Part shown: positions 51,341 to 59,201 of the stretch, piece after piece
Position numbering within the stretch: position 1 is the stretch's first letter
Layout of the letters: each line of letters begins with the position of its first letter
Source of the DNA: UMGS1532 sp045542355
GTDB lineage: Bacteria > Bacillota > Clostridia > Oscillospirales > Acutalibacteraceae
Reading direction: 5' to 3'
Length of the DNA: 64,000 bases
Assembly (NCBI GenBank): GCA_045542355.1
Contig: JAZQKX010000025.1
Coordinates: 11,268 to 75,267 of the forward strand
The notes under the pieces: model-generated
Seen by the model: the letters and a program-made list of their open reading frames with translations, nothing else
Database searches by the model: none
Told to the model about the DNA's origin: nothing
Made by a program: the position numbers and the translations under genes

Positions 51341-52035
51341 TGGAACTATTACAATGTATCAATCTTAACAAAAACTTTGGCACAAAGGCTGTGCTAAAAA
51401 ATATAAATCTCACCATTCCACGAGGTAAGATTATAGGTTTGCTTGGTAAAAACGGTACAGGTAAAACTACCCTGATAAAGCTTATAAACGACCTACTCAC
51501 CCCCACCTCAGGTGAAATTCTTGTAGGCGGAGAGGCAGTTGGTGTAAGGGCTAAGAAAATCATTTCATATCTGCCCGAAAGAACATATCTCGACAAAAGC
51601 ATGACGGTTGAGGAGGTCATAAAATATTTCGGGGAGTTCTACGACAATTTCAACGAATCAAAAGCCCGTAGATTACTTGCCGATTTAGGTCTGGATACCA
51701 AGGAGAAGCTCAGAAAAATGAGCAAGGGTATGCAGGAAAAGGTACAGCTTGTGCTGGTTATGAGCCGAGAGGCGGAGCTGTATATTCTCGACGAGCCTTT
51801 GGGCGGTGTCGACCCCGCAACCAGAGACTATATTCTCGATACAATTCTCACCAATTTCAGCGAAGGCGCCAGTGTGATTATCTCCACCCATTTAATCAGC
51901 GATATTGAGAGAATTCTGGACGAGGTTATATTTATTGACAATGGTGAAATAGCACTCACCGCCGACAGCGACGAGCTGAGAAACCGCGAGGGTTGCTCCA
52001 TTGACGAAATTTTCAGGAGGATGTTCAGATGTTAG
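51340..52035 (+). CDS. ABC transporter ATP-binding protein
   Basis: A 231-residue ATPase subunit. Walker A GLLGKNGTGKTTLIKL (about 32-47), Q-loop region ISYLPERTYLDKS, signature MSKGMQEKVQLV, Walker B LYILDEPLGGVDPATRD, and H-loop STHLISD. AAAGGAGG precedes the ATG. With the following permease it forms an exporter of the type regulated by YtrA-like proteins, often for antibiotics or cell-envelope stress; the substrate is unknown. Confidence 0.95.
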   Translation: MELLQCINLNKNFGTKAVLKNINLTIPRGKIIGLLGKNGTGKTTLIKLINDLLTPTSGEILVGGEAVGVRAKKIISYLPERTYLDKSMTVEEVIKYFGEFYDNFNESKARRLLADLGLDTKEKLRKMSKGMQEKVQLVLVMSREAELYILDEPLGGVDPATRDYILDTILTNFSEGASVIISTHLISDIERILDEVIFIDNGEIALTADSDELRNREGCSIDEIFRRMFRC

Positions 52036-52817
52036 GTAAATTAATTAAATACGATTGCCGAAATATATTGAATAAGGGCCTTATTGTTTTCTATGCTCTC
52101 GCCGTGTTTTTCGGCTTACTCACAAGATTGTTTTTAGGGTTTGAAAACTCCTTGGCACTCCATATAATCGGTAAGATTTGCTCTGGTGTTACAATTTCTA
52201 TGTTCTTTAACATATTGATTAACAACCTGATGAGAATGTGGGTAAGATTCAAATACAACCTTTACGGCGACGAGTCCTATCTGACCCATACTCTTCCCAT
52301 TGAAAAAAGCACACACTATGCGGCCAAATTCATAGCCTCTCTTATAACCACCCTTGCAAGTACAGCGGTTATTCTGCTCACAGCATTCATTGCCTACTAT
52401 TCAAAAGACTTCTGGGAAACTGTAAAGGCTATGCTCTCCCCCATTATTGATATGTTCGGGAATAAAATCATAGTGTTGCTTATAGTGATACTGTTCCTTG
52501 AATTCTTTAACATTCTGCAATGCGGGTTTACAGGCATAATCTTAGGGCATAAAATGAACAGCGCAAAAACAGGATTCTCGGTGCTTTTAGGCTTCATGAT
52601 TTATTGCGCAAGTCAGACTATAACAGTTCTTACAGTTTTGGCGGTTGCTATTTTCAACGAGGACTTAATGAAAATCTTCACCACAGGAAATGCCATAATA
52701 AGCGGTGACACCGCTAATCTGGTGCTCTACCTCGCCACAGGAGTATACACAGCGCTTATTATCGCTGGTTTTATACTGAACACAAAACTCCTAAAGCAAG
52801 GGGTTAATGTGGATTAA
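52029..52817 (+). CDS. ABC transporter permease
   Basis: A 262-residue membrane protein with six helices (FYALAVFFGLLTRLFLGF; SGVTISMFFNILINNLM; ASLITTLASTAVILLTAFIA; IIVLLIVILFLEFFNILQ; VLLGFMIYCASQTITVLTVL; LVLYLATGVYTALIIAGFIL). It overlaps the ATPase gene by 7 bp. The segment DESYLTHTLPIEKSTHYAAK between helices 2 and 3 is typical of ABC-2 type permeases in firmicutes. Confidence 0.88.
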   Translation: MLGKLIKYDCRNILNKGLIVFYALAVFFGLLTRLFLGFENSLALHIIGKICSGVTISMFFNILINNLMRMWVRFKYNLYGDESYLTHTLPIEKSTHYAAKFIASLITTLASTAVILLTAFIAYYSKDFWETVKAMLSPIIDMFGNKIIVLLIVILFLEFFNILQCGFTGIILGHKMNSAKTGFSVLLGFMIYCASQTITVLTVLAVAIFNEDLMKIFTTGNAIISGDTANLVLYLATGVYTALIIAGFILNTKLLKQGVNVD

Positions 52818-52825
52818 AATAAACA

Positions 52826-52859
52826 CAGGCGGCTTGGAAAATCCAAACCGCCTTTTTTA
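52826..52859. terminator. Terminator after the ABC operon
   Basis: GGCGGCTTGGA-aaa-TCCAAACCGCC followed by TTTTTTAT; can also stop the minus-strand gene. Confidence 0.85.
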
Positions 52860-52871
52860 TCTGCTTAAAAT

Positions 52872-53214
52872 TTATTCAACTGTTGTTAAATCTGCAATCT
52901 TATTGAGGTCAAGCTGCATCATGAAGAAGTTTACAATGCCAAGTCCCACAAGACCAAGGATGAGATAAATGATTGAATTGTCGCTATGCTGAATTCCCTT
53001 TTCTGCACATCCCTCGCTGAGCTTCTTTTCAGCCAGGAAGAATCCTACAAAGGGCAAGAAAATCATAAGCACAATTTCGAGAATTCCGTCGTCCTTAGGG
53101 TCTTTGACAGAAACCGACTCGCGGGCAAGACAGATTGCCCAATATATACCGTAGATACCGCAGGTAATGATACTGAGCAGGAAAGCTGTTACGACATTAC
53201 GTTTTTTTAATCAT
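52872..53214 (-). pseudogene. DUF4234-type small membrane protein gene, frameshifted at an A7 run
   Basis: Promoter, AGGAGGT and ATG (53214) are in order, but translation reads MIKKT and then stops because of seven A residues (complement of T7 at 53202-53208). With six A the frame becomes MIKKRNVVTAFLLSIITCGI, YGIYWAICLARESVSV, through EIVLMIFLPFVGFFLAEKKL and LILGLVGLGIVNFFMMQLDL to the stop at 52872. That is a complete protein of about 113 residues with three membrane helices in DUF4234 style. It may be a sequencing error, a phase-variable gene, or one rescued by slippage. Confidence 0.8.
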
Positions 53215-53240
53215 AATATAACCTCCTTTTGGTTAATTTT

Positions 53241-53269
53241 ATTCTATACTTTTTGACTATATTTGTCAA
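53241..53269 (-). promoter_or_regulatory. Promoter of the DUF4234-type gene
   Basis: Minus strand TTGACA (53264-53269), 17-bp spacer, TAGAAT (53241-53246). Confidence 0.78.
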
Positions 53270-53402
53270 TATAATTTCCCCATTCCCTTGACTTTTCGTT
53301 GAAAAACATATAATTTAGTAATATGGTGTTGTTTTTTATGTTATGCGCTATTAAAATTATATGTGTTACAAATAATTTATATTTAATTTTCAGGTGAATT
53401 AT

Positions 53403-54317
53403 ATGAATATGAAAAAATTAAAAAATCCCCTTTTGCTTCTCCTTGCGGCGCTTATCTGGGGTGTGGCCTTTGTGCCTCAAAAGTGTCAGACCATTCCGCC
53501 ATTTATGTTTAACGTGCTTCGATCGGTTATAGGCGGACTTGTGCTTATCCCCATCATCGCAATTATGGGTAAACGGGCGCCACAGCCTGCTGATGGTAAG
53601 CCTTCCGACAAAAAGACCCTGATTTTGGGCGGTACACTTTGCGGAATTGCTCTGGCGGTGGCTTCGGCATTTCAACAATACGGAATGTATGCGGGTGCTG
53701 ATGCAGGAAAATCCGGATTCTTAACAGCAATGTACATCGTGTTGGTTCCTATTTTTGGTATATTCTTAAAAGTTAGGACAACACTAAAGTCCTGGATAAG
53801 CGTTGTGCTTTCGGTGGTTGGTCTTTATCTGCTTTGCTACAAGGGTGGCGTCGGATTTGCTTTGGGCGACCTTGTTGTGCTTTGCTGTGCCTTTGTGTTC
53901 GCGATTCATATATTGATTATCGACCGCTTCTCCCCTCGCGTTGAGTCGATGAAAATGTCCTGCATACAGTTTTTTGTCTGCGCAGTGGTTTCGCTTATTT
54001 TCTCTTTGATTTGGGGAGAAAAAACAACAACTACAATGCTGATGGAATCCTATCCCGCCGTACTTTATCTCGGAGTTTTATCCAGCGGAGTAGGTTATAC
54101 CTTACAGATTATCACACAGCGGGATACCCATCCCACCTTAGTTTCAATTATTATGAGCCTTGAATCTGTGTTCGCAGTACTTGCCAGTACTGTGGCAGTG
54201 CTTATTGATTTCCTTGACGGTGAGGTTTTAAATCTCCGCGAGGGTATTGGCTGTGTGGTTATGTTTTCGGCAATCATCCTATCTCAGCTCCCAGAAAGGA
54301 AGAAAGCTCAGGAATGA
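53403..54317 (+). CDS. EamA/DMT family transporter
   Basis: A 304-residue inner-membrane transporter with ten helices in two EamA repeats. Marks: LLLLLAALIWGVAFVPQKC at the start, AFQQYGMYAGADAGKSGFLT, YIVLVPIFGIFLKVR, and in the second half GVGYTLQIITQRDTHPTLVS and SLESVFAVLAS. It probably exports a small metabolite. CAGGTGA precedes the ATG at 53403; an ATG 6 bp later is also possible. The formyltransferase gene overlaps by 4 bp. Confidence 0.92.
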   Translation: MNMKKLKNPLLLLLAALIWGVAFVPQKCQTIPPFMFNVLRSVIGGLVLIPIIAIMGKRAPQPADGKPSDKKTLILGGTLCGIALAVASAFQQYGMYAGADAGKSGFLTAMYIVLVPIFGIFLKVRTTLKSWISVVLSVVGLYLLCYKGGVGFALGDLVVLCCAFVFAIHILIIDRFSPRVESMKMSCIQFFVCAVVSLIFSLIWGEKTTTTMLMESYPAVLYLGVLSSGVGYTLQIITQRDTHPTLVSIIMSLESVFAVLASTVAVLIDFLDGEVLNLREGIGCVVMFSAIILSQLPERKKAQE

Positions 54318-54991
54318 AGATAGTATATTTCGGCTTTGATCTGTTTTATCATTGCTTCAAAAGGGTTGTGGACGACCCACAGGTTGAAGTTATGGCGCTT
54401 TATACCTTCCCTACAGACGACAAATTTGAATTTAACCGCGAGGTTATCGGCCTTGCAAAACAGCATGGTATTCCCGTTCATCTTGAAAAGATAACACCCG
54501 ACGCATTGGAAAGCTATTTCGACAAGGGTTGCGACTTCACCCTATCAGCGGGATATATTCATAAGATTCCAATTTTGGGGAGAAGTGATTTCAAAGGTGT
54601 GAACATACACCCTGCTCTGCTTCCTGTCGGCCGCGGTGCATGGCCTTTTCCTTGCACAATATTAAGAGGTCTTCAAAACAGCGGTGTGACAATCCACAAA
54701 ATCACAGACCGCTTCGACGAGGGGGATATACTTTTCCAAAGGGATTTCCCTGTAGCAAATGACGAGACCTTAGACTCCTTAACCTCAAAATGTCAAATTT
54801 TGGCGGCAGATATGACCTCGGATTTGATAAATAATTTCAGCGCACTCTGGGAGGAAGCCAAGCCTCAGGGCGAGGGTGAATATTGGGCAGAACCTACCGA
54901 CAGCGACCGCACCATAACCCCAGATATGAGCGAAGAGCAAAAAGACCGCATCCGCCGAGCATTCGGTAGCTTTGGTGTGATTTACAAATGA
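54314..54991 (+). CDS. Formyltransferase-family protein
   Basis: A 225-residue protein with the hydrolase/transferase fold shared by Met-tRNA formyltransferase and PurN. The catalytic N-H-D set is present: VNIHPALLPVGRGAWPFPCT (Asn and His) and ITDRFDEGDILFQRDF (Asp). It lacks the C-terminal tRNA-binding domain of Fmt and is shorter, so it probably formylates or deformylates a small molecule. Translational coupling (ATGA overlap) to an EamA exporter suggests the two share a metabolite. Terminator follows. Confidence 0.82.
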   Translation: MKIVYFGFDLFYHCFKRVVDDPQVEVMALYTFPTDDKFEFNREVIGLAKQHGIPVHLEKITPDALESYFDKGCDFTLSAGYIHKIPILGRSDFKGVNIHPALLPVGRGAWPFPCTILRGLQNSGVTIHKITDRFDEGDILFQRDFPVANDETLDSLTSKCQILAADMTSDLINNFSALWEEAKPQGEGEYWAEPTDSDRTITPDMSEEQKDRIRRAFGSFGVIYK

Positions 54992-54997
54992 GTACGT

Positions 54998-55033
54998 AAA
55001 AGCTTCTTGGAAATTCCAAGAAGCTTTTTATAT
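54998..55033. terminator. Terminator between the formyltransferase gene and ruvX
   Basis: AAAAGCTTCTTGG-aaatt-CCAAGAAGCTTTTTA stem; T-runs on both strands. Confidence 0.88.
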
Positions 55034-55040
55034 GATAATT

Positions 55041-55460
55041 TTATTTGTTGGAATTTCTGAACCGCAAATAATCCTCTAAAATGATGGTTGCGGCAACCGA
55101 ATCCACAATGTTTTTACGGTTTTTCGCCTTAATACCGTTGACCTGCAGACTGTTATGGGCGCTGACGGTGGTGCATCGCTCATCCCAAAGCTCAACGGGA
55201 ATATCACAAAGCTTCTCAAGAGTCGACTTTGCATCGATGCTTTCCTGCGCTTTGAAGCCCAAAGACCCATCCATATTTTTAGGTAGACCCAAAACTATTA
55301 TTTCTGCGCTGTTTTCCTTGGCTTTTTCCACAATTTTTTCATATAGTTTTTCGCGGCTATATTCCTTTATTATTCCGCGGGGAAATGCAAATTGCTCTCC
55401 CGAGTCACTTACGGCGAGTCCTGTTCTGGCGGCGCCTAAATCAACAGACATTATAATCAT
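55041..55460 (-). CDS. ruvX: Putative pre-16S rRNA nuclease / Holliday junction resolvase YqgF
   Basis: A 139-residue RNase H-fold nuclease. Motifs: MSVDLGAARTGLAVSD (first acidic residue), EIIVLGLPKNMDGSLG, ELWDERCTTVSAHN (Glu/Arg) and IVDSVAATIILEDYL (last Asp). It acts in 16S rRNA 5'-end maturation. The ATG follows the stop of the phosphatase gene directly, so the two are translated from one message. The second ATG three codons later is also possible. Confidence 0.92.
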   Translation of the reverse strand: MIIMSVDLGAARTGLAVSDSGEQFAFPRGIIKEYSREKLYEKIVEKAKENSAEIIVLGLPKNMDGSLGFKAQESIDAKSTLEKLCDIPVELWDERCTTVSAHNSLQVNGIKAKNRKNIVDSVAATIILEDYLRFRNSNK

Positions 55461-56108
55461 TTATTCTTCCTCCGTCCAGTTAGCTATCGGCTCTGCTTTT
55501 GCTTCTTCACTAAGATGAGATGAATCGTTTTCAATAACTAATTCATGGCTTCCGTCATCATAGAATATAACCTTGTTAACACCTGTGTTATCGCACCATC
55601 CCACATTTATGATATCTTCCTCGGGAAGTCCTTTTAGCTGTCTAATCAAGGTGCGAACTGCACAGCCGTGGGAGGCAATGGCAATGGTGGAGTTGGGGTT
55701 ATCCCTCACCACCGCTTTTAATCCTTTCCACACACGCGCCGAAACCTCCGCCATAGATTCTCCCCTCTCGATTTTGAAATTGTGAGGCTCATTATTCCAG
55801 AGACGGGTTTGCTCCTCGGTCATATCCTTAACTGGTTTTCCGTCGAGTACGCCTAAGTTAATCTCGATAAAACTATCGTCAACAATGATTTCACAGCCAC
55901 TGTATCGGTTTATGGCCTCGGCGGTTTTATACGCCCTCATAAGATGGCTGGAATACACCCTGTCCAGCTTGATACCTTTGAATTTCTCGGCAAGACATTC
56001 CAACTGCAAAGCTCCTTTAGGGCTTATGCCTGCATCGCAAAGCCCTGCAAAGGAATGGCTGAGATTTGCCAAGGACTCACAATGGCGAACTATGTAAACT
56101 ACTGTCAC
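55461..56108 (-). CDS. Histidine phosphatase family protein
   Basis: A 215-residue phosphoglycerate-mutase-like phosphatase. The catalytic motif is YIVRHCESLAN (His8; the usual Gly is Cys), with YSSHLMRAYKTAEAI, EINLGVLDGKPVKDM and the second catalytic His in IAIASHGCAVRTLI. The substrate is unknown. The start is a GTG at 56108 with GAGGAG upstream. It is transcribed from its own promoter with ruvX downstream. Confidence 0.9.
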   Translation of the reverse strand: MTVVYIVRHCESLANLSHSFAGLCDAGISPKGALQLECLAEKFKGIKLDRVYSSHLMRAYKTAEAINRYSGCEIIVDDSFIEINLGVLDGKPVKDMTEEQTRLWNNEPHNFKIERGESMAEVSARVWKGLKAVVRDNPNSTIAIASHGCAVRTLIRQLKGLPEEDIINVGWCDNTGVNKVIFYDDGSHELVIENDSSHLSEEAKAEPIANWTEEE

Positions 56109-56148
56109 TTTTTATACTCCTCGGAAAGTAAAAAATAATACAACACTA

Positions 56149-56177
56149 ATTATACAACAGCAAGATATTAATTTCAA
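56149..56177 (-). promoter_or_regulatory. Promoter of the phosphatase-ruvX operon
   Basis: Minus strand TTGAAA (56172-56177), 17-bp spacer, TATAAT (56149-56154). Confidence 0.75.
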
Positions 56178-56185
56178 TGTTTTTG

Positions 56186-56214
56186 TTGATAAAATTCCCC
56201 CATTATTGTATACT
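56186..56214 (+). promoter_or_regulatory. Promoter of the 1-phosphofructokinase-like gene
   Basis: TTGATA (56186-56191), 17-bp spacer, TATACT (56209-56214); back to back with the divergent promoter. Confidence 0.72.
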
Positions 56215-56245
56215 ACATATTAGAAATTATCAAAGGACTGTTTAT

Positions 56246-57148
56246 ATGATTTACACCGTTACTCTCAACCCCTCGCTGGACTACACCGCTGATGCAGATA
56301 CCTTTAACACAGGCAAAACCAACCGTGTGCAGAATGAATATTTTGTCGTGGGTGGCAAAGGTCTTAATGTGTCTATAATTTTGAAGCGTTTGGGAATGGA
56401 TTCCATAGCATTAGGCTTTTCGGCAGGTTTTACAGGTGATGAACTGGAGCAGCGGTTAGACAAATTGGGCTGTAAACACGACTTTATACGCATCGAAAAT
56501 GGATTTACAAGGATTAATGTGAAGCTCGTAAAGGGTGAAGTGACCGAATTCAACGGCGCGGGTCCCGAAATAACCGAGGAGTATATTGAGATATTAAAGA
56601 GACGAATTTCAGCTCTTTACCCAGAAGATACGCTGGTGCTCAGCGGTAGCATACCTAAGGGGCTTTGCGAGGATATATATAAAGATATTATTTCCGCAGC
56701 GCCAAAGGGTGTAACGGTAGTTCTCGACACAAGCGGAAAGGCGCTCACCTCCTCCCTTTCCTTGCGTCCTTTTCTTATAAAGCCAAATATCGATGAGTTG
56801 AGCGAGCTTTTCAAAAAGCCCCTTTCCAGCCGCGAGGATGTGGCAATTTATGCCCACAAGCTTCAAGAGATGGGTGCTCGGAATGTGTTGGTTTCCTTAG
56901 GTGACGATGGCGCCATGCTTCTCACCGAACGGGGTGAGCTTTTCCATTGCGACCCACCTAAAGGAAATATGATAAACACTGTTGGAGCAGGTGACTCAAT
57001 GGTGGCAGGTTTTATTCGAGAATTCTCAAATAGCGGTGACCATCACGAGGCTCTAAAATTCGCTGTGTGTTGCGGAAGCGCCACAGCATACTCTAAATGG
57101 CTCGCCGAAAAGTCACTAATTGGGGAGCTTTTTGAGACGATGCAGTAA
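56246..57148 (+). CDS. 1-phosphofructokinase-type hexose kinase (PfkB family)
   Basis: A 300-residue PfkB kinase of the FruK/LacC group. It begins MIYTVTLNPSLDYTADADTF, has VVGGKGLNVSIILKRLG (substrate site) and NTVGAGDSMVAGFI, the anion hole with the catalytic Asp. It phosphorylates fructose 1-phosphate or tagatose 6-phosphate; no fructose PTS genes are adjacent to decide. The ATG at 56246 has AAAGGA upstream. A longer frame to 56177 overlaps the promoter. Confidence 0.92.
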   Translation: MIYTVTLNPSLDYTADADTFNTGKTNRVQNEYFVVGGKGLNVSIILKRLGMDSIALGFSAGFTGDELEQRLDKLGCKHDFIRIENGFTRINVKLVKGEVTEFNGAGPEITEEYIEILKRRISALYPEDTLVLSGSIPKGLCEDIYKDIISAAPKGVTVVLDTSGKALTSSLSLRPFLIKPNIDELSELFKKPLSSREDVAIYAHKLQEMGARNVLVSLGDDGAMLLTERGELFHCDPPKGNMINTVGAGDSMVAGFIREFSNSGDHHEALKFAVCCGSATAYSKWLAEKSLIGELFETMQ

Positions 57149-57203
57149 GGAAACTAAAAAGGCCGCAGAATTTCCGCAGTCCTTGTGCCTGTGTTAACAT
57201 TTT

Positions 57204-57240
57204 AAAAGCGCCATTCAGGATACCTGAACGGCGCTTTTCG
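57204..57240. terminator. Bidirectional terminator
   Basis: AAAAGCGCCattCAGG / CCTGaacGGCGCTTTT stem; serves the kinase gene and the Cys-rich protein gene. Confidence 0.85.
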
Positions 57241-57273
57241 GTTTTTGAAGGCTTGATTTTAAGAGTTTGCAGA

Positions 57274-58098
57274 CTAACAGTTTTTATTCAGGGTTCCGCA
57301 ACCGCAGCCATTCTCTCCTGCTCTGGGAGGGAAGAAATCGTCGGTGGGGAAATCCAATCTTGAGAATACGTCACAAGGACGGTCGGTAGAATCCTCGCAC
57401 TGCTTTTCGGGGATGCAGAAATCATAGACAGGAACCAGCATCTGTACGTTTCTTATGAGCTGAACTATGGAGAAAAGTCCCAATGTTACAAGGACTGTGG
57501 GTGTGCCTAATTCCTGACACATATTCACATTTCCGCCTAAAGCGTCGCAAAGACAGGTGGGTACGCAACAGCTGTTTTCACAGCAGCTTCTCAGCTCACA
57601 AAGACGGGCTGAAAGCACAATCGGGTCAACGGTCTGAACACTGCATCTGGGGGTGTTGGAAGAAGTGCAGCTTTGAGGGTCATTGCTGCTTTCAAGGGTT
57701 TTTGCGTTGGAGAACACCCTTACATTGCCCTCGCTTCCAAATAGTATTACCTTCTTTTCGTAGAAGCAGAAGCCTTTGACGGTTGTGGGCTTGGGGCTGT
57801 CGCCTGTGAACACGTCAAACTCTACAAGGAAGAAGAAATTAAGACTGCAGGAATAGTAGCCGCGATTAAAGGTGACCGGTTCAACGTCTATATATACATT
57901 AAAAACTTCCGCGGATTTTGCCCGTATGTTAAGCGCCTTGTCAATTACGCATTGTCCCTCGCTGGTGAAATAACAGCGCAGGTCCTCAAGACAGTCACGG
58001 TCACAGCAGGAATCATACACTCTGCCCGCATCGATACACACCGCCTCGCGGAAATCTCCACCACCAGCGGCACTGCTGTTAACTCTTGTGTCCGACAT
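57274..58098 (-). CDS. Conserved Cys-rich clostridial protein of unknown function
   Basis: A 274-residue protein with about 25 cysteines, many in pairs (YDSCCDRDCLEDLRCYF; ELRSCCENSCCVPTCLCDAL; NGCGCGTLNKNC at the end). Between them lies a beta-rich middle (AEVFNVYIDVEPVTFNRGYY; SLNFFFLVEFDVF; KKVILFGSEGNVRVFSN; VQTVDPIVLSARL). A hydrophobic stretch lies near residues 200-225. I recognise the pattern from hypothetical proteins of spore-forming clostridia but cannot name a family; a spore or envelope role is only a guess. AAAAGGAGG precedes the ATG. Confidence 0.8.
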   Translation of the reverse strand: MSDTRVNSSAAGGGDFREAVCIDAGRVYDSCCDRDCLEDLRCYFTSEGQCVIDKALNIRAKSAEVFNVYIDVEPVTFNRGYYSCSLNFFFLVEFDVFTGDSPKPTTVKGFCFYEKKVILFGSEGNVRVFSNAKTLESSNDPQSCTSSNTPRCSVQTVDPIVLSARLCELRSCCENSCCVPTCLCDALGGNVNMCQELGTPTVLVTLGLFSIVQLIRNVQMLVPVYDFCIPEKQCEDSTDRPCDVFSRLDFPTDDFFPPRAGENGCGCGTLNKNC

Positions 58099-58265
58099 AA
58101 AATTAGCCTCCTTTTTAAGAATTGAAGCAGAATTTTGTTACTTCATTGGTATTATATTCGGCGGCGGGTATTATTGTTACTTAAAAAGTATATATTTTTA
58201 TAGACCAATTGGGAATTTTGTGGTAATATATAATGTAGATTTTGAATCTGAAAGGGCTTGATGAA

Positions 58266-59165
58266 ATGATTGAAATAATCAAAGCTATATTTTACGGAAT
58301 TATAGAGGGTATCACCGAGTGGTTGCCCGTCAGCAGCACGGGCCATCTTATACTTTTTGAAAACTTCTGGAATTTCAACTCCTCCCCTCTCTTTATAGAA
58401 ATGTTCAGAGTGGTTATTCAGCTTGGCGCTATACTTGCTGTTGTGGTGGTTTTCTTCCGCGATATATGGCCCTTTGCTCTTAAAAAGAATCACACCATGG
58501 AAACAAAGGACAAATACATAGGCAGAATTGTGCTTAAATGGGATATTTTCAACCTTTGGTTTAAGATAATCGTTGCCTGTCTTCCCGCCGTTGTCTACGG
58601 AGTTCTGTTTGACGATACAGTATCCGAAATATTTGGAAATACTATAGGCGATAGCACCATTAAAATCGAATTCTTAGTTGTAACCCTTATGCTTTTCTTG
58701 GTGGGTATACTGTTTATAATAATTGAAAACAAAAACAAAAAGCTCACCCCAAAGGTTACCTCAACCGAGGATATCACCTATAAGGCTGCGTTTATAATCG
58801 GTCTGTTTCAACTGGTGGCGGCGGTTCTCCCAGGCACCTCCCGCTCGGGCGCCACAATTCTCGGCGCTCTTATGATAGGTATCGGCAGGGTTGCCGCGGC
58901 GGAATTCACATTTTATTTAGCAATCCCCGTTATGTTCGGCGCAAGTGCTCTAAAAGCATTTAAATTCATGCTGGATGGCACAGGTGTAACAGGCATGGAA
59001 ATTACTGTGCTGGTTGTAGGCTGTGCCGTTGCATTCATAGTTTCGATGTTTATAATCAAATTCTTGCTTAGCTTTATCAAAAAACATGATTTCAAAATCT
59101 TCGGTTGGTATAGAATTGTATTAGGCGCTGTCCTTACGGTCTACTGTCTTATTAATTTATTATAA
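58266..59165 (+). CDS. uppP: Undecaprenyl-diphosphatase
   Basis: A 299-residue BacA/UppP membrane phosphatase that recycles the lipid carrier of peptidoglycan synthesis. Signature motifs: IIEGITEWLPVSSTGHLIL near the start, and VLPGTSRSGATILGALMIGI for the second half, with about eight helices. The ATG at 58266 is the conserved start; AAGGG is upstream. It precedes the FHA-SEDS/PBP pair by 36 bp, so cell-wall genes are grouped here. Confidence 0.96.
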   Translation: MIEIIKAIFYGIIEGITEWLPVSSTGHLILFENFWNFNSSPLFIEMFRVVIQLGAILAVVVVFFRDIWPFALKKNHTMETKDKYIGRIVLKWDIFNLWFKIIVACLPAVVYGVLFDDTVSEIFGNTIGDSTIKIEFLVVTLMLFLVGILFIIIENKNKKLTPKVTSTEDITYKAAFIIGLFQLVAAVLPGTSRSGATILGALMIGIGRVAAAEFTFYLAIPVMFGASALKAFKFMLDGTGVTGMEITVLVVGCAVAFIVSMFIIKFLLSFIKKHDFKIFGWYRIVLGAVLTVYCLINLL

Positions 59166-59201
59166 TTCATGAGAAAATTTTAAGGAAAGGGAGATGGCAA
59201 T

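Noticed and set aside
53289..53320. Promoter for the EamA gene (TTGACT and TATAAT)
   Set aside because: The spacing for the TATAAT box is only 15 bp; alternatives are weak, so it was not listed as a feature.
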